64,000 nucleotides of DNA from positions 124,001-188,000 of the forward strand of contig DPKJ01000005.1 in the NCBI GenBank assembly GCA_003542575.1, written 5' to 3'. Shown here piece by piece: positions 51,624-60,152 of this stretch (within the stretch, counting starts at the first letter, position 1; the number at the start of each line of letters is the position of its first letter). Under the pieces are notes generated by a model. The model did not search any database. It had not been told where the DNA came from and saw nothing but the letters and a program-made list of their open reading frames with translations. The translations under genes and the position numbers were made by a program. Source of the stretch: Rikenellaceae bacterium (GTDB lineage Bacteria > Bacteroidota > Bacteroidia > Bacteroidales > UBA932).

Positions 51624-53054
51624 TTATGCTACTTTTTTTCTTCTTATTTTATAGCCAATTGCAGCAACAGCTATTGTGATAACCGGTGTAATCAGGTTAA
51701 AAAAGCAGTAGGGCAGGTAGGCAAGGGTTGCTACATTCAAAACACTTGACTGTACCACACCGCAAGTATTCCATGGAACAAGTACCGAAGTAACTGTTGC
51801 TGAATCCTGAAGAGTCCGGCTCAGAACCTCAGGTTCATATCCGAGCTTGTCATATGTTTCGCTGAACATCTTTCCCGGAAGCAGGATTGCCATATATTGA
51901 TCAGAGAGCGTCATATTAAAAAAAATGGTTGTTCCTACAGTTGAGCTTATTAGGCTTACTGTATTTTTCATCATAAACATCATTTTTTCAGTAATGGTTT
52001 TTATCATGCCACTCGCCTCCATTATTCCTCCAAATGTAACAACGCATAATATTATCCAAACTGTGTTGAGCATACCTGCCATTCCTCTGGTAGAGGTAAG
52101 AGTATTCAGCATCTGATCTCCTGTTTCAATTGACACACTCCCGGATAGCATTTTAAGTGAAGCATAGATATAGGAGGCTCCCTTTGAAACATTTGCAGGA
52201 CTTATCTGACTGCATATTTCAGGTTGAGCAATACAGGCAACAACAGCTCCTGTGAGGGCAGATATGAACAGTGTGATAAATGGTGATATCTTCTTAACAA
52301 TCATTATTATAGTAAGGACAGGGACTAATAGCAAAAATGGAGAGATGTTAAATGTAGATGAAATGTTATGGAGTTGATTCTCAATGTCCAGTGAGTTTCC
52401 GGCAGGAATAATAAATCCTGCTATACTAAAAAATATAACAGTAAGTATAAAGCCGGGAATAGTAGTTATGAGCATATACTTTACGTGTTTATAAAGGTCA
52501 ACTCCGGCTACGGAGGCAGAGAGGTTTGTAGTATCAGATAAAGGTGATATTTTATCCCCGAAATATGCTCCGGAGATTATTGCTCCTGCCAACCATGGTG
52601 CTGAAAAACCAAGAATCTGACCCGCTGAAAGCATTGCCACTCCAATTGTGCCTATGGTTGTCCAGGAACTTCCAGCCATGACAGATACTATTCCGGCAAG
52701 AATAAATGAGACAACAAGAAAAACAGAGGGGTGGATCATCTTTAGACCGTAATAAATCATTGTTGGCACCACTCCGCTGATCATCCAGGAACCTGTAAGT
52801 GCACCAATCATAAGCAGAATGAAAACGGCCGAACCAGTTTTGGTAAGGTGATCCATAATTCCTGCTTCTAGCTTTTCCCATGGAATTTTCAGGTGATATA
52901 TTGCAATAATTGCTGTTAAAACACTTGTGAACAATAGCGCAATCTGAGATGGGCCTGCTGTTACATCTTCGCCAAACAGCCTAACGCCTGTGAAAATAAT
53001 TGCAATTAAAATTATTACTGGGATCAGGGAGATTATGATTCCGGGTTTTTTCAT
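51624..53054 (-). CDS. Na+/H+ antiporter, NhaC family
   Basis: 476 residues from ATG 53054 (the frame extends to a TTG three codons earlier). About 11-12 membrane helices. The NhaC family markers are 'GALTGSWMISGVVPTMIYYGL' near 85, 'GSSWTTIGTIGVAML' near 130, 'SGAYFGDKISPLSDTTNLS' near 165 (cited in part), and 'PWNTCGVVQSSVL' near 427. It exchanges sodium for protons, or malate for lactate in some members. The gene is 14 bases behind pmbA in the tldD-pmbA-nhaC unit. Confidence 0.9.
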   Translation of the reverse strand: MKKPGIIISLIPVIILIAIIFTGVRLFGEDVTAGPSQIALLFTSVLTAIIAIYHLKIPWEKLEAGIMDHLTKTGSAVFILLMIGALTGSWMISGVVPTMIYYGLKMIHPSVFLVVSFILAGIVSVMAGSSWTTIGTIGVAMLSAGQILGFSAPWLAGAIISGAYFGDKISPLSDTTNLSASVAGVDLYKHVKYMLITTIPGFILTVIFFSIAGFIIPAGNSLDIENQLHNISSTFNISPFLLLVPVLTIIMIVKKISPFITLFISALTGAVVACIAQPEICSQISPANVSKGASYIYASLKMLSGSVSIETGDQMLNTLTSTRGMAGMLNTVWIILCVVTFGGIMEASGMIKTITEKMMFMMKNTVSLISSTVGTTIFFNMTLSDQYMAILLPGKMFSETYDKLGYEPEVLSRTLQDSATVTSVLVPWNTCGVVQSSVLNVATLAYLPYCFFNLITPVITIAVAAIGYKIRRKKVA

Positions 53055-53068
53055 TTCGTACAAGTTTA

Positions 53069-54412
53069 TCAGATACCACTAAAGTTTACAGATTCAAATG
53101 CAAGTGTAGGGATGAGCCATCTGCCTGACATTCTGGGATCGGTGCCAATTTCAGCAATTCCGTTCCAAAGTTTAACAATGTTTCCGGTTATATTCATCTC
53201 TTTTATCGGGTAAAGGATTATTCCGTTTTCGAAATAGAAACCCTGTACGCCAAATGAGAAATCACCGGTAGAACTGTTGCTGTTTCCTCCATTAAAACCA
53301 GTCACCAGTATACCTTTTTCGCATTTTTTAAGAATATGTTCGATGTTAATTTGACTCTCTGTTGTTTTACCGGGGTAATTGAAAACACATGAAGGTACAG
53401 AAGGTCCCTCAATTGTCACGGGTAATTTTAACTTAAGTGAGTTGTAGGTATTTATATAATAATTGGTTACGATTCCCTTTTCAATAATATTCATATTCTT
53501 AGTTGCAATGCCTTCGCTATCAAAGAATCTGGAGCCATATGCACCTTTCAGGTGTGGATTGTCTGTAAGTGTAAAGCCCTCTGAAAATACCTTTTCCCCA
53601 ATTTTTCCTTTTAGAAATGAGTTGTTTTGCTGAATCGAGGTGCCGTTAAGAGCAGATATTATTGGTGAAATTAATCTGCTGGATACTGTGTTCTCTACAA
53701 CCAGATTATATTTCCCACTTTTTAATTTTCTCGGATTTAGCCTTGAGGCTGCCCTTTCAAAAGCTTTTGTGCCAACACCCTCTTTTAACAGTTTATCAAT
53801 GAAAATTGAGCTCTCATACCACCATCCCTCAGGTTTTGAATCACCGGTTCCTTTAACAGAACACTCTGCGCTTAAGGTAAATGTTGTTTGACTACCTTCT
53901 CCTTCAAATCCCTGAGAATCTATAATATATGTATAATCATCACTATCACCGTATTCACAGTTAACAGAGATAATCATTGGGTCTTTTTTGTAAATTTCTG
54001 CTGCACAATTAAATGCAATATCGCATTTTTTATCGGGATCAATTGATGGAAAAGATCTGTCATACTGCTCTAAGCCTTCTCCTTTGCCTTTAAAATATAA
54101 TGATTTATCAGGAAGCACTCTGCAGTTGTCGGGGGTAAGATACTTTGTGGCATCAACCGCGTTTGAAATGAAATTGTCAAGCTCATGCCTCTCCATTCTG
54201 TTTGTTGAGTATGCTCCATATTTACCTTCAGTAAATATTTGTACATAAAGAGAGCTTCCATTTGCCTGTTGAAGTCTGTCTAATTTATCATTTCTAACAG
54301 AATACGAGCTTTGAATATTGTTATTCAATGTTAATCTGGCAGCGGTACAACCGTTTTTTAAACAACTGTCCAAAGCATATCCGGCAATATTTTTAATCTT
54401 GTTTTTAATCAT
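53069..54412 (-). CDS. pmbA: PmbA/TldE-family metalloprotease subunit
   Basis: 447 residues from ATG 54412; an upstream TTG (54439) would overlap the tldD gene. PmbA (TldE) forms a heterodimer with TldD and lacks the metal site: no HExxxH is present here, as expected. 'LDKLLKEGVGTKAFERAASRLNPRKLKSG' near 210 (in part), 'GAYGSRFFDSEGIATKNMNIIEKGI' in part, and 'FSFGVQGFYFENGI' near 400 are typical. The pair processes microcin or CcdA-type peptides in E. coli; the native substrates in Bacteroidota are unknown. It directly follows tldD. Confidence 0.88.
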   Translation of the reverse strand: MIKNKIKNIAGYALDSCLKNGCTAARLTLNNNIQSSYSVRNDKLDRLQQANGSSLYVQIFTEGKYGAYSTNRMERHELDNFISNAVDATKYLTPDNCRVLPDKSLYFKGKGEGLEQYDRSFPSIDPDKKCDIAFNCAAEIYKKDPMIISVNCEYGDSDDYTYIIDSQGFEGEGSQTTFTLSAECSVKGTGDSKPEGWWYESSIFIDKLLKEGVGTKAFERAASRLNPRKLKSGKYNLVVENTVSSRLISPIISALNGTSIQQNNSFLKGKIGEKVFSEGFTLTDNPHLKGAYGSRFFDSEGIATKNMNIIEKGIVTNYYINTYNSLKLKLPVTIEGPSVPSCVFNYPGKTTESQINIEHILKKCEKGILVTGFNGGNSNSSTGDFSFGVQGFYFENGIILYPIKEMNITGNIVKLWNGIAEIGTDPRMSGRWLIPTLAFESVNFSGI

Positions 54413-54422
54413 AGTCTCTTGA

Positions 54423-55862
54423 TTAGTCAATTCCGCCAACAGTTAATTTCTTTACAAGCACAGATGGCATTCCGCAAGAGACTGCACAATATTGCTCTTT
54501 ACCACAGGTCCATGTTGAGTTATCAACCCTGCTGTTATTGGCAACTGCAACAATATCTGCAAGTGCTTCAGGACCGTTCCCGATTATATTTATATCCTTT
54601 ACAGGAGTTGTCAGTTTTCCGTTTTCTATCAAATAGCCTGATTTAACAAAAAATGTAAAATCCCCGGCACCAATCTGAACCTGACCGTTTGAAAAATTAT
54701 CCGCGAAAATACCCCGCTTAACTGAGGCGATTATATCACTCTCTGTTGAATTGCCATTTTCCATGTAGGTGGCCCGCATCCTTGGTAAAGGCATATATCG
54801 GAATGATTCGCGCCTTCCGTTTCCTGTTGGAGATGTTTTGTAATATGAGGCACTTATTCTGTCATGCAGGTAAGATGTAAGTACTCCCTGAGTAACCATA
54901 TATGTTTTTTGAGATGGGATTCCCTCATCATCAAAATTTATTGAACCTCTGTTGAAAGGTATTGTGCCATCGTCAACAACGGAGATATCCTTTGAACAGA
55001 TTGTTTTACCCAATTTATCTGCAAAGATTGATGTCCCCTGCCGGTTAAAATCAGCCTCAAATGCATGACCAATAGCTTCATGAAGAAGTATTCCGGAACT
55101 GCCTGATCCCATAACTACAGGCATCTCTCCACCTTTTGGCTGAACAGCTTCAAACAGAAAAGAGGTCCTTTTAACGACATCCTGAGCTATTTCTTTAACA
55201 AGTTCCTTTGTCAGAAATTCAAATCCGGCTCTGAAACTTCTGGATGAACTGCCATTCTCAACTCTGCCGTTTTTCTCCATTATACATGTTGCAACAAGAG
55301 AAAACATTGGTCTTACATCTGATGCAAGGGTCCCCTCAGAGTTATAGTACAGTATTGAAGAGTTAGAGTCTGATATTCTTGCCATGACTTTATTAACTCT
55401 GTTGTCGGCTTCAAAAATATGATCATTCAACTCCTTGAGATAGGGGATTTTTTGAGAAATTGCAGTTGTTTCCCAGTTCTCCTTAACCCGGTAAAGGGAT
55501 AGATATCCCGGATTTTCCTGTAAGTTATACAAGCCGGGGTTTATAAAAGATTTGTTTGCATTACTGTGAGATGCAATTTTTGAAGCAACTTTGGCTGCTT
55601 TAATCATCTCCTCCATTGTTGTTACTTCAGTATAGGCATATCCTGTCTGATCGCCATACAAAACCCTGACACCCATTCCATAATCGATATGAGTGCCTGT
55701 TGAGTTAACTTCAGAATCTCTTAAAGATAGTTCGTTGGCTGTACTGTACTCAAAATAGAGGTCAGCAAAATCACCCCCTTCGGAAAGTGCTGTTTTGATA
55801 AGAAATTGGAGGTCCTCTGTGGAAACTCCGAACAGGGCCATCATTTTACCGGTCTCAGTCAT
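54423..55862 (-). CDS. tldD: TldD metalloprotease
   Basis: 479 residues. The zinc motif HEAIGH (HExxxH, residues 261-266) and a cysteine ligand near the end (CAVSCGMP) are the TldD active site. 'GTSIFADKLGKTICSKDISVVDDGT' in part and 'GRRESFRYMPLPRMRATYMENG' in part are conserved. It pairs with PmbA, encoded ten bases downstream. Cytoplasmic. The gene lies divergent to the WYL regulator with about 60 bases between start codons, so that regulator might control it. Confidence 0.92.
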   Translation of the reverse strand: MTETGKMMALFGVSTEDLQFLIKTALSEGGDFADLYFEYSTANELSLRDSEVNSTGTHIDYGMGVRVLYGDQTGYAYTEVTTMEEMIKAAKVASKIASHSNANKSFINPGLYNLQENPGYLSLYRVKENWETTAISQKIPYLKELNDHIFEADNRVNKVMARISDSNSSILYYNSEGTLASDVRPMFSLVATCIMEKNGRVENGSSSRSFRAGFEFLTKELVKEIAQDVVKRTSFLFEAVQPKGGEMPVVMGSGSSGILLHEAIGHAFEADFNRQGTSIFADKLGKTICSKDISVVDDGTIPFNRGSINFDDEGIPSQKTYMVTQGVLTSYLHDRISASYYKTSPTGNGRRESFRYMPLPRMRATYMENGNSTESDIIASVKRGIFADNFSNGQVQIGAGDFTFFVKSGYLIENGKLTTPVKDINIIGNGPEALADIVAVANNSRVDNSTWTCGKEQYCAVSCGMPSVLVKKLTVGGID

Positions 55863-55925
55863 CCTTATATTTTACACAAAGTAATTGAAAAATGGCTAAT
55901 TTAGCAAAATAATAACCAATTGATT

Positions 55926-56825
55926 ATGGATCAGCCCAAACTGGAGAGACTTCTGAGAATAATGCAACTGATGACAGATAAGAGCAGAAAGTACACTATC
56001 GGAGAACTTTCTGAAATTCTTGATATTTCACCCAGAAGTGTTTACAGATATATTGACACATTTCAATCAGTTGGTTTTATAGTTAACAAAGATGATAATA
56101 AGGTGTGGTTTGCCAAGGAGTCAAAGCACTTTAAAACAATTGCCGACCTTGCTTATTTCACTGAAGAGGAGGCATATATCCTCAAGAGAGCTATTGAATC
56201 AATAGATGGGACAAACCCGGCCATAGCAGGGATAAAGAGTAAACTATATTCAATTTACGATTTTAAAAGAGTGGCTGAAGTTGTTGTTCATAAGGGTCAA
56301 AGCAGGGTTGTAAATGTCATTCTTGATTCAATTGCCGGCGAAAATCAGGTTATTCTTAAAAATTACCGATCCGCACACAGTTCTGCAATTTCTGACCGCC
56401 TTGTTGAACCGATTGGTTTTGGAATAAATATGGTTGATGTTCTGTGTTACGAACTGGCTAGTGATTCATGCAAATTTTACAAAGTTTCAAGAATTGAAGA
56501 GGCAATTGCAACAGGGAGCAGTTTTCGCTATAAGGATAGACATAAAAGTATAAAAACTGACTTGTTCAGGTTCTCAGGTACAGACCATCTCCCTATAAAA
56601 CTGAAGCTGTCAATGCTGGCTGCCAATCTTTTAATGGAGGAGTTTCCCCTCTCTGAGAAGAGAGTGAAGAGGATCTCCGATAATGAATATATTTTTGAAG
56701 ATTTTGTATGCAGCTTTGAAGGGGTAGGGAGGTTTGTTCTTGGTCTGTGCAACGAGGTTGAGGTGCTGGAATCTAATGATTTTCTTATGTTTTTGAATAA
56801 AAAAAGAGAGAACAGTAAATTCTGA
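55926..56825 (+). CDS. HTH/WYL-domain transcriptional regulator
   Basis: 299 residues from ATG 55926 (a TTG two codons earlier is possible). The N-terminus (about 4-65) is a winged helix of the HTH_11/DeoR type: 'LERLLRIMQLMTDKSRKYTIGELSEIL' in part and 'SPRSVYRYIDTFQSVGF'. The middle and C-terminal parts resemble a WYL domain (about 130-215), although the W-Y-L residues are not strictly kept: the strand reads VDVLCYELAS. WYL domains bind small ligands or nucleic acids. Its divergence from tldD suggests a link, not shown otherwise. Its stop overlaps a terminator. Confidence 0.8.
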   Translation: MDQPKLERLLRIMQLMTDKSRKYTIGELSEILDISPRSVYRYIDTFQSVGFIVNKDDNKVWFAKESKHFKTIADLAYFTEEEAYILKRAIESIDGTNPAIAGIKSKLYSIYDFKRVAEVVVHKGQSRVVNVILDSIAGENQVILKNYRSAHSSAISDRLVEPIGFGINMVDVLCYELASDSCKFYKVSRIEEAIATGSSFRYKDRHKSIKTDLFRFSGTDHLPIKLKLSMLAANLLMEEFPLSEKRVKRISDNEYIFEDFVCSFEGVGRFVLGLCNEVEVLESNDFLMFLNKKRENSKF

Positions 56826-56835
56826 TCTCTCTTTT
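56800..56835. terminator. Bidirectional terminator after the WYL gene and tRNA-Gly
   Basis: AAAGAGAGA (56803-56811) pairs with TCTCTCTTT (56826-56834). The minus-strand reading has a seven-T run after the stem and lies two bases past the tRNA-Gly 3' end; the plus-strand reading has a shorter T-run and includes the WYL stop codon. Confidence 0.7.
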
Positions 56836-56836
56836 G

Positions 56837-56909
56837 AGCGGTAAATGAGATTCGAACTCACGACCCTCAGCTTGGGAAGCTGATGCTCTACCGACTGAGC
56901 TATTACCGC
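56837..56909 (-). tRNA. tRNA-Gly (anticodon TCC)
   Basis: A 73-base cloverleaf on the minus strand. The acceptor stem GCGGTAA pairs with TTACCGC; the D arm is GCTCAGTCGGTAGAGC; the anticodon arm CAGCTTCCCAAGCTG gives anticodon TCC; the T arm has GTTCGAATC. CCA is not encoded. There is no promoter box in the eight bases before it, so it is probably cotranscribed with the M14 peptidase gene upstream. Confidence 0.95.
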
Positions 56910-56916
56910 GTTAAAA

Positions 56917-58482
56917 CTACCTCTTCTTTACAAGAAGAATTGCACTTTGTTCATCTCCCTCTCTACGGGCACGGATTCTCCAAACATACCTGCCATCCCT
57001 TTTTTGAGTGATTTCAGCCGATTTTATCCATCTGTTTACATCGTCCGGGAAAACCTTTGCTGATGGGCCAACAACCCACTCGTAGAGCTCGTAATCACCT
57101 TTTTCAAGGTAAGGAATAACAACTCTGAGTCTTGAGTTTTCTCTTTGAGAAATAAGGTATGAATCACCAAAAAACAGTCTTTTATATCCGGCATCTGTTT
57201 TAACCCATCCTCTTGTTCTCTTTAGATTGGACATATTTACAAACACTCTGTTTTTCCCATCAAGATCCAAAAGATCGCTTACTGCATAAAGTACAGAGTA
57301 CCCAAGCTCTTGCAGGTTTTCAGAGGATACCCAGGTTCCGGATCTGTCCTCATTATAGTATGTGTAAGGTGTTTCAAAGGTTATTGCTACTGTTGACTCT
57401 TTAAAGCGATCCCATATCCATCCCTCTACATATCTGGGGGCAACGGCAGAAAAGCTCTGATCTTTAGGGCGGTAGTATGGAGTATAATTTATTGTTAATG
57501 ATGACAACATCAGCTGCTCCTTAAGAAAGCGATCTGTTGTTGACTCTGCTGTATGAATCCAGTAAGTAACTGAGCTGGCTATTTGTGAGTGCATATTCAG
57601 AAGCATATCAAGAGGTCTCTCTTTTGTAACCCTTTCCATAGTGGCTTTAAGTGCCTTAACTTCCGGCATTGTTAAAGAGTCAGGGCTATCCCAGTTAACT
57701 TCTATATTAACTCCGGTGGAGGTAGATCTGGAATAACCTCCGTAGACACCGTCAGGATTAATGTAGGGGATGATGTAAAAGACAGCGTTCTTTCTCAACT
57801 CTTTTGCAAAAGGAGAATCAGATGTTATCTCATCAATCATTGCCTCTAAGTGCCAGCTTGAAGGAGACTCGCTCGGATGCGATCGTCCATGAATCCAAAT
57901 AAGTCTTTTGCCAATATTATCGTATGAGTTGTCCGTAACTGTGAGCATCTCAATTCTGCGACCCTGTGTACTCTCGCCGATAACTTCATATTCTACATTA
58001 TCAAGCGATTTCCAGTAGTCCATCTTTTGCATATTCCGTGTATAAGTATATGGCAGAAAATGTGAAATATACACAGTATCAGAAGTGAAGATTTTATTGA
58101 TAGTTCCGCGAAACTGGTTTTCTGCCTCTTCAACCCGACTATAATTAATCCCATCATAGGAGTAAAAAGGGCGGATAACCTCGGAATTTTTAATATTCAA
58201 AAAAATCTGTTTATCCTTAACTCCCTCCATTCTAAAATGATACCATCTGGCGCTTGGCCTTAAAGAGGTATCCACAGGATTTAGAGGGTCAAATCTCGAA
58301 TGTATCTCATAGGTAAGGGTGAGAATGGAATCATTTGCACCTCTTTTAATCCAGACAGAGTCCAGAAGTATATATTTTCCAATGCTTCCGTTGTCGAAAT
58401 CTGCTGATATTCTGACCTGTGAAAATAAAAAACTACTGCCGGACAATGCCAGCAGTAGTGTTAAAATTATTCTTTTAAACAT
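56917..58482 (-). CDS. M14 family zinc carboxypeptidase, exported
   Basis: 521 residues from ATG 58482. An earlier ATG (58506) would overlap the small gene at 58496, and the later start gives a clean signal peptide (MFKRIILTLLLALSGSSFLFSQ region, about 22 residues). After a beta-sandwich N-terminal domain (about 25-145, as in cytosolic carboxypeptidase-like M14 enzymes) comes the peptidase with zinc ligands His202 and Glu205 (SHPSES), 'YIIPYINPDGVYGG' near 240, a further zinc histidine in 'LLNMHSQI' near 300, and the catalytic glutamate in 'ITFETPYTYY' near 370. It removes C-terminal residues from peptides outside the cytoplasm. Confidence 0.87.
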   Translation of the reverse strand: MFKRIILTLLLALSGSSFLFSQVRISADFDNGSIGKYILLDSVWIKRGANDSILTLTYEIHSRFDPLNPVDTSLRPSARWYHFRMEGVKDKQIFLNIKNSEVIRPFYSYDGINYSRVEEAENQFRGTINKIFTSDTVYISHFLPYTYTRNMQKMDYWKSLDNVEYEVIGESTQGRRIEMLTVTDNSYDNIGKRLIWIHGRSHPSESPSSWHLEAMIDEITSDSPFAKELRKNAVFYIIPYINPDGVYGGYSRSTSTGVNIEVNWDSPDSLTMPEVKALKATMERVTKERPLDMLLNMHSQIASSVTYWIHTAESTTDRFLKEQLMLSSLTINYTPYYRPKDQSFSAVAPRYVEGWIWDRFKESTVAITFETPYTYYNEDRSGTWVSSENLQELGYSVLYAVSDLLDLDGKNRVFVNMSNLKRTRGWVKTDAGYKRLFFGDSYLISQRENSRLRVVIPYLEKGDYELYEWVVGPSAKVFPDDVNRWIKSAEITQKRDGRYVWRIRARREGDEQSAILLVKKR

Positions 58483-58495
58483 AACGAATGAAAGA

Positions 58496-58651
58496 TTACA
58501 GTTCACTGGCTCTTACCTTTACCACTTTTCCTTTGGTAGAGATGGCCAATTCTGAATTGTTTCTCTTTTTTTCCTGAATAAGGCGATGTAGGGCAATATT
58601 CAAACCATTGAGAATACTTTCTCGTAGTTCTCTAGTCTCTAATTCGCTCAT
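58496..58651 (-). CDS. 51-residue partner of the zeta-like protein (possible antitoxin)
   Basis: Too short for ordinary gene finding. The frame starts at ATG 58651 and stops at TAA 58496. The protein begins MSELETRELRESILNG, has an amphipathic helix up to about residue 32 (LNIALHRLIQEKKRNN), and ends in two beta-like strands (ELAISTKGKVVKVRASEL). It overlaps the end of the zeta-like gene by 20 bases, as toxin-antitoxin partners often do, and lies 13 bases before the carboxypeptidase gene. Similar small proteins occur next to such ATPases in Bacteroidota, from memory; a function is not established. Confidence 0.65.
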   Translation of the reverse strand: MSELETRELRESILNGLNIALHRLIQEKKRNNSELAISTKGKVVKVRASEL

Positions 58652-59213
58652 AGTTAGCAATTTTGTTGTAGGTGGTTTTGTTATAAATTTTTGTTTCTAA
58701 GATACTACCTCCCTCAGCAATAAGCTCTTGAGGGATCGAGGAGTTATTTATTATCATCCAATATTCACATAGTGGAATATACAGCGAAAATAAGTTTTTT
58801 ATTCCAAAGTCGTATCTTCTACGGATAGTTTTTTCTTCAATATTGTGCCCCCCCGAGGCAACTCTCATCTTAACTCTCTCTATTGCAAGTGTTGGGAGGC
58901 TTAACCAAAAAAAGACCAATGTCACTTTATATCCGTTGGCCTGCGCATACCTGATCACCTTTGCATGTGTGCGTGTTGCCAATGTAGTTTCTAGTGCAAA
59001 ATCTGTGCCGTTGGCAATCAGATTTTTAATGCGCTCTACCATAATCCTCCCCGCCTGGATGGCAACGCTCTCAGGCTTAAAGGGAGAGATCCCTCTTGCT
59101 ATCTCATCTGCGTTGACAAACTCCTTACAAGAAAGCATCTCAGGTAAAATAGTATATGAAGCGGTTGTTTTTCCCGCCCCGTTGCACCCGGATATTATAT
59201 AAAGGTTTGCCAT
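58632..59213 (-). CDS. Zeta-toxin-like P-loop kinase
   Basis: 193 residues. The Walker A motif GCNGAGKT is at 9-16, followed by 'NADEIARGISPFKPESVA' near 34-51 and 'FALETTLATRTH' near 72-83, where zeta toxins and related AAA-like kinases have their substrate-sensing residues; 'RRRYDFGIKNLF' near 132 holds likely phosphate-binding arginines. Zeta toxins phosphorylate UDP-GlcNAc and so stop cell-wall synthesis; many chromosomal relatives have other, unknown substrates. It has its own promoter box (59235-59242) and is followed by an overlapping 51-residue gene. Confidence 0.8.
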   Translation of the reverse strand: MANLYIISGCNGAGKTTASYTILPEMLSCKEFVNADEIARGISPFKPESVAIQAGRIMVERIKNLIANGTDFALETTLATRTHAKVIRYAQANGYKVTLVFFWLSLPTLAIERVKMRVASGGHNIEEKTIRRRYDFGIKNLFSLYIPLCEYWMIINNSSIPQELIAEGGSILETKIYNKTTYNKIANYERIRD

Positions 59214-59234
59214 TTTTTAAACCAACATTATTGT

Positions 59235-59242
59235 CAAAGTTA
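59235..59242 (-). promoter_or_regulatory. -7 box of the zeta-like gene
   Basis: CAAAGTTA on the plus strand reads TAACTTTG on the minus strand, 22 bases before the start codon, in the gap after the TIGR02757 gene. Confidence 0.55.
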
Positions 59243-59246
59243 CGCA

Positions 59247-59939
59247 TTATATATCATTTTTGGAAGCAGCATTTGCAAACAGGGCAAAGTCTCCCTTACA
59301 TGGATCACCGGGAAAAACCTCTTTTAAATAGTTTGTTATTTCCATTGCTGTTGTAATATCAGCACTCTTTCTTGATGTAATTCCAAGATCAAGAGCTGTT
59401 CTGTGTACATGAACGTCCAGGGGAATTATCAGATTTGCAGGGTCTGTATTACTCCATAGGCCAAGATCAACAATATTGTCATTTCTCACCAGCCATCTTC
59501 TGAACATGTGAATCTTCTTATTTGCTGCTTTTAAATCGGGTTTGCGGCCAAATATGCTTACTCTTATTTCATCAACGGAGAGTATTTCCAAAGTGCTCTC
59601 CTTGCTGTAAAACGCTTTAAGGTTAGCCATTATTCGGGCGATTTCGCACCATTTTATAGTTCTGTGAAGACTCTCACTGTCACATCTGTAATTTGCATCC
59701 ATTATATAATTAAATGGTTGCCAATTCATCTCATCCATAAGCCTTTTACAATCCCTCACAATCATCTCCCTGCGCCCCCATGCCAAATGAGCACACAAAA
59801 GCGCAGCAATTTCTACATCCTGCAGAGATGCATTCCCTTGAAGATAAAGCTCTTTAAAATGACGAGGATAAATCACAGGATCATTTATGAAGTACTTCAA
59901 ATCGTTGTATTTATCAGCAAGCTCTTGCAGTGTTGTCAT
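59247..59939 (-). CDS. TIGR02757 family protein (DUF2400)
   Basis: 230 residues, a family widespread in Bacteroidota and Chlamydiae with no known function. It is helical with 'DPVIYPRHFK' near 21-30, 'EIAALLCAHLAWGRREMIV' near 43 (in part), 'KIHMFRRWLVRNDNIVDLGLW' near 142 (in part), and 'LIIPLDVHVHRTALDLGI' near 170-187, a pattern reminiscent of helix-hairpin-helix DNA glycosylases (HhH-GPD). That resemblance is only suggestive. It is followed by the zeta-like pair on the same strand. Confidence 0.82.
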   Translation of the reverse strand: MTTLQELADKYNDLKYFINDPVIYPRHFKELYLQGNASLQDVEIAALLCAHLAWGRREMIVRDCKRLMDEMNWQPFNYIMDANYRCDSESLHRTIKWCEIARIMANLKAFYSKESTLEILSVDEIRVSIFGRKPDLKAANKKIHMFRRWLVRNDNIVDLGLWSNTDPANLIIPLDVHVHRTALDLGITSRKSADITTAMEITNYLKEVFPGDPCKGDFALFANAASKNDI

Positions 59940-59961
59940 TCTAATTTAGAATTTTAAAGTG

Positions 59962-59993
59962 CAAATTTAAGCATTTAAGTATTCAAACGCCAA
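59962..59993 (-). promoter_or_regulatory. Promoter of the TIGR02757 gene
   Basis: On the minus strand TTG (59993-59991), a 21-base gap, then TAAATTTG (59969-59962). The upstream element lies in the left arm of the 97-base inverted repeat. Confidence 0.5.
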
Positions 59994-60078
59994 CTGTGCT
60001 GTAGGCACCTCAGCCGGAAGGAGCGAACAAGTTAGCGTATGAGGATGGAAAGTGCCGGAAGTATAATTGGTGTTTGAA
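59982..60078. repeat. 97-base inverted-repeat element
   Basis: TTCAAACGCCAA (59982-59993) and TTGGTGTTTGAA (60067-60078) are inverted arms that match at 11 of 12 positions, with a G-T pair at the mismatch. Inside are nested arms GGCA/TGCC (60004-60007, 60053-60056) and CCTCA/TGAGG (60008-60012, 60040-60044), and a direct repeat GCCGGAAG at 60013-60020 and 60054-60061. It is richer in G and C than its surroundings. It has no coding potential. It could be a small mobile (MITE-like) element or a structured RNA. Confidence 0.55.
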
Positions 60079-60097
60079 CTGATGGCATAGTTTTTGT

Positions 60098-60133
60098 AAC
60101 TAAATGTTTAGTTATAAAACTACATTTATAGTT
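60098..60133. promoter_or_regulatory. Tandem palindromic operator before blaI
   Basis: AACTAAATGTTTAGTT (60098-60113) is a perfect palindrome around a central TG, and AACTACATTTATAGTT (60118-60133) is an imperfect copy; they start 20 bases apart, two helical turns. BlaI/MecI repressors bind such paired dyads with an ACA/TGT-like core in front of their own genes. No full TAnnTTTG is seen, though TAGTTTTTG at 60088-60096 is close. Confidence 0.65.
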
Positions 60134-60152
60134 ATAATTTAAATGAATTACT

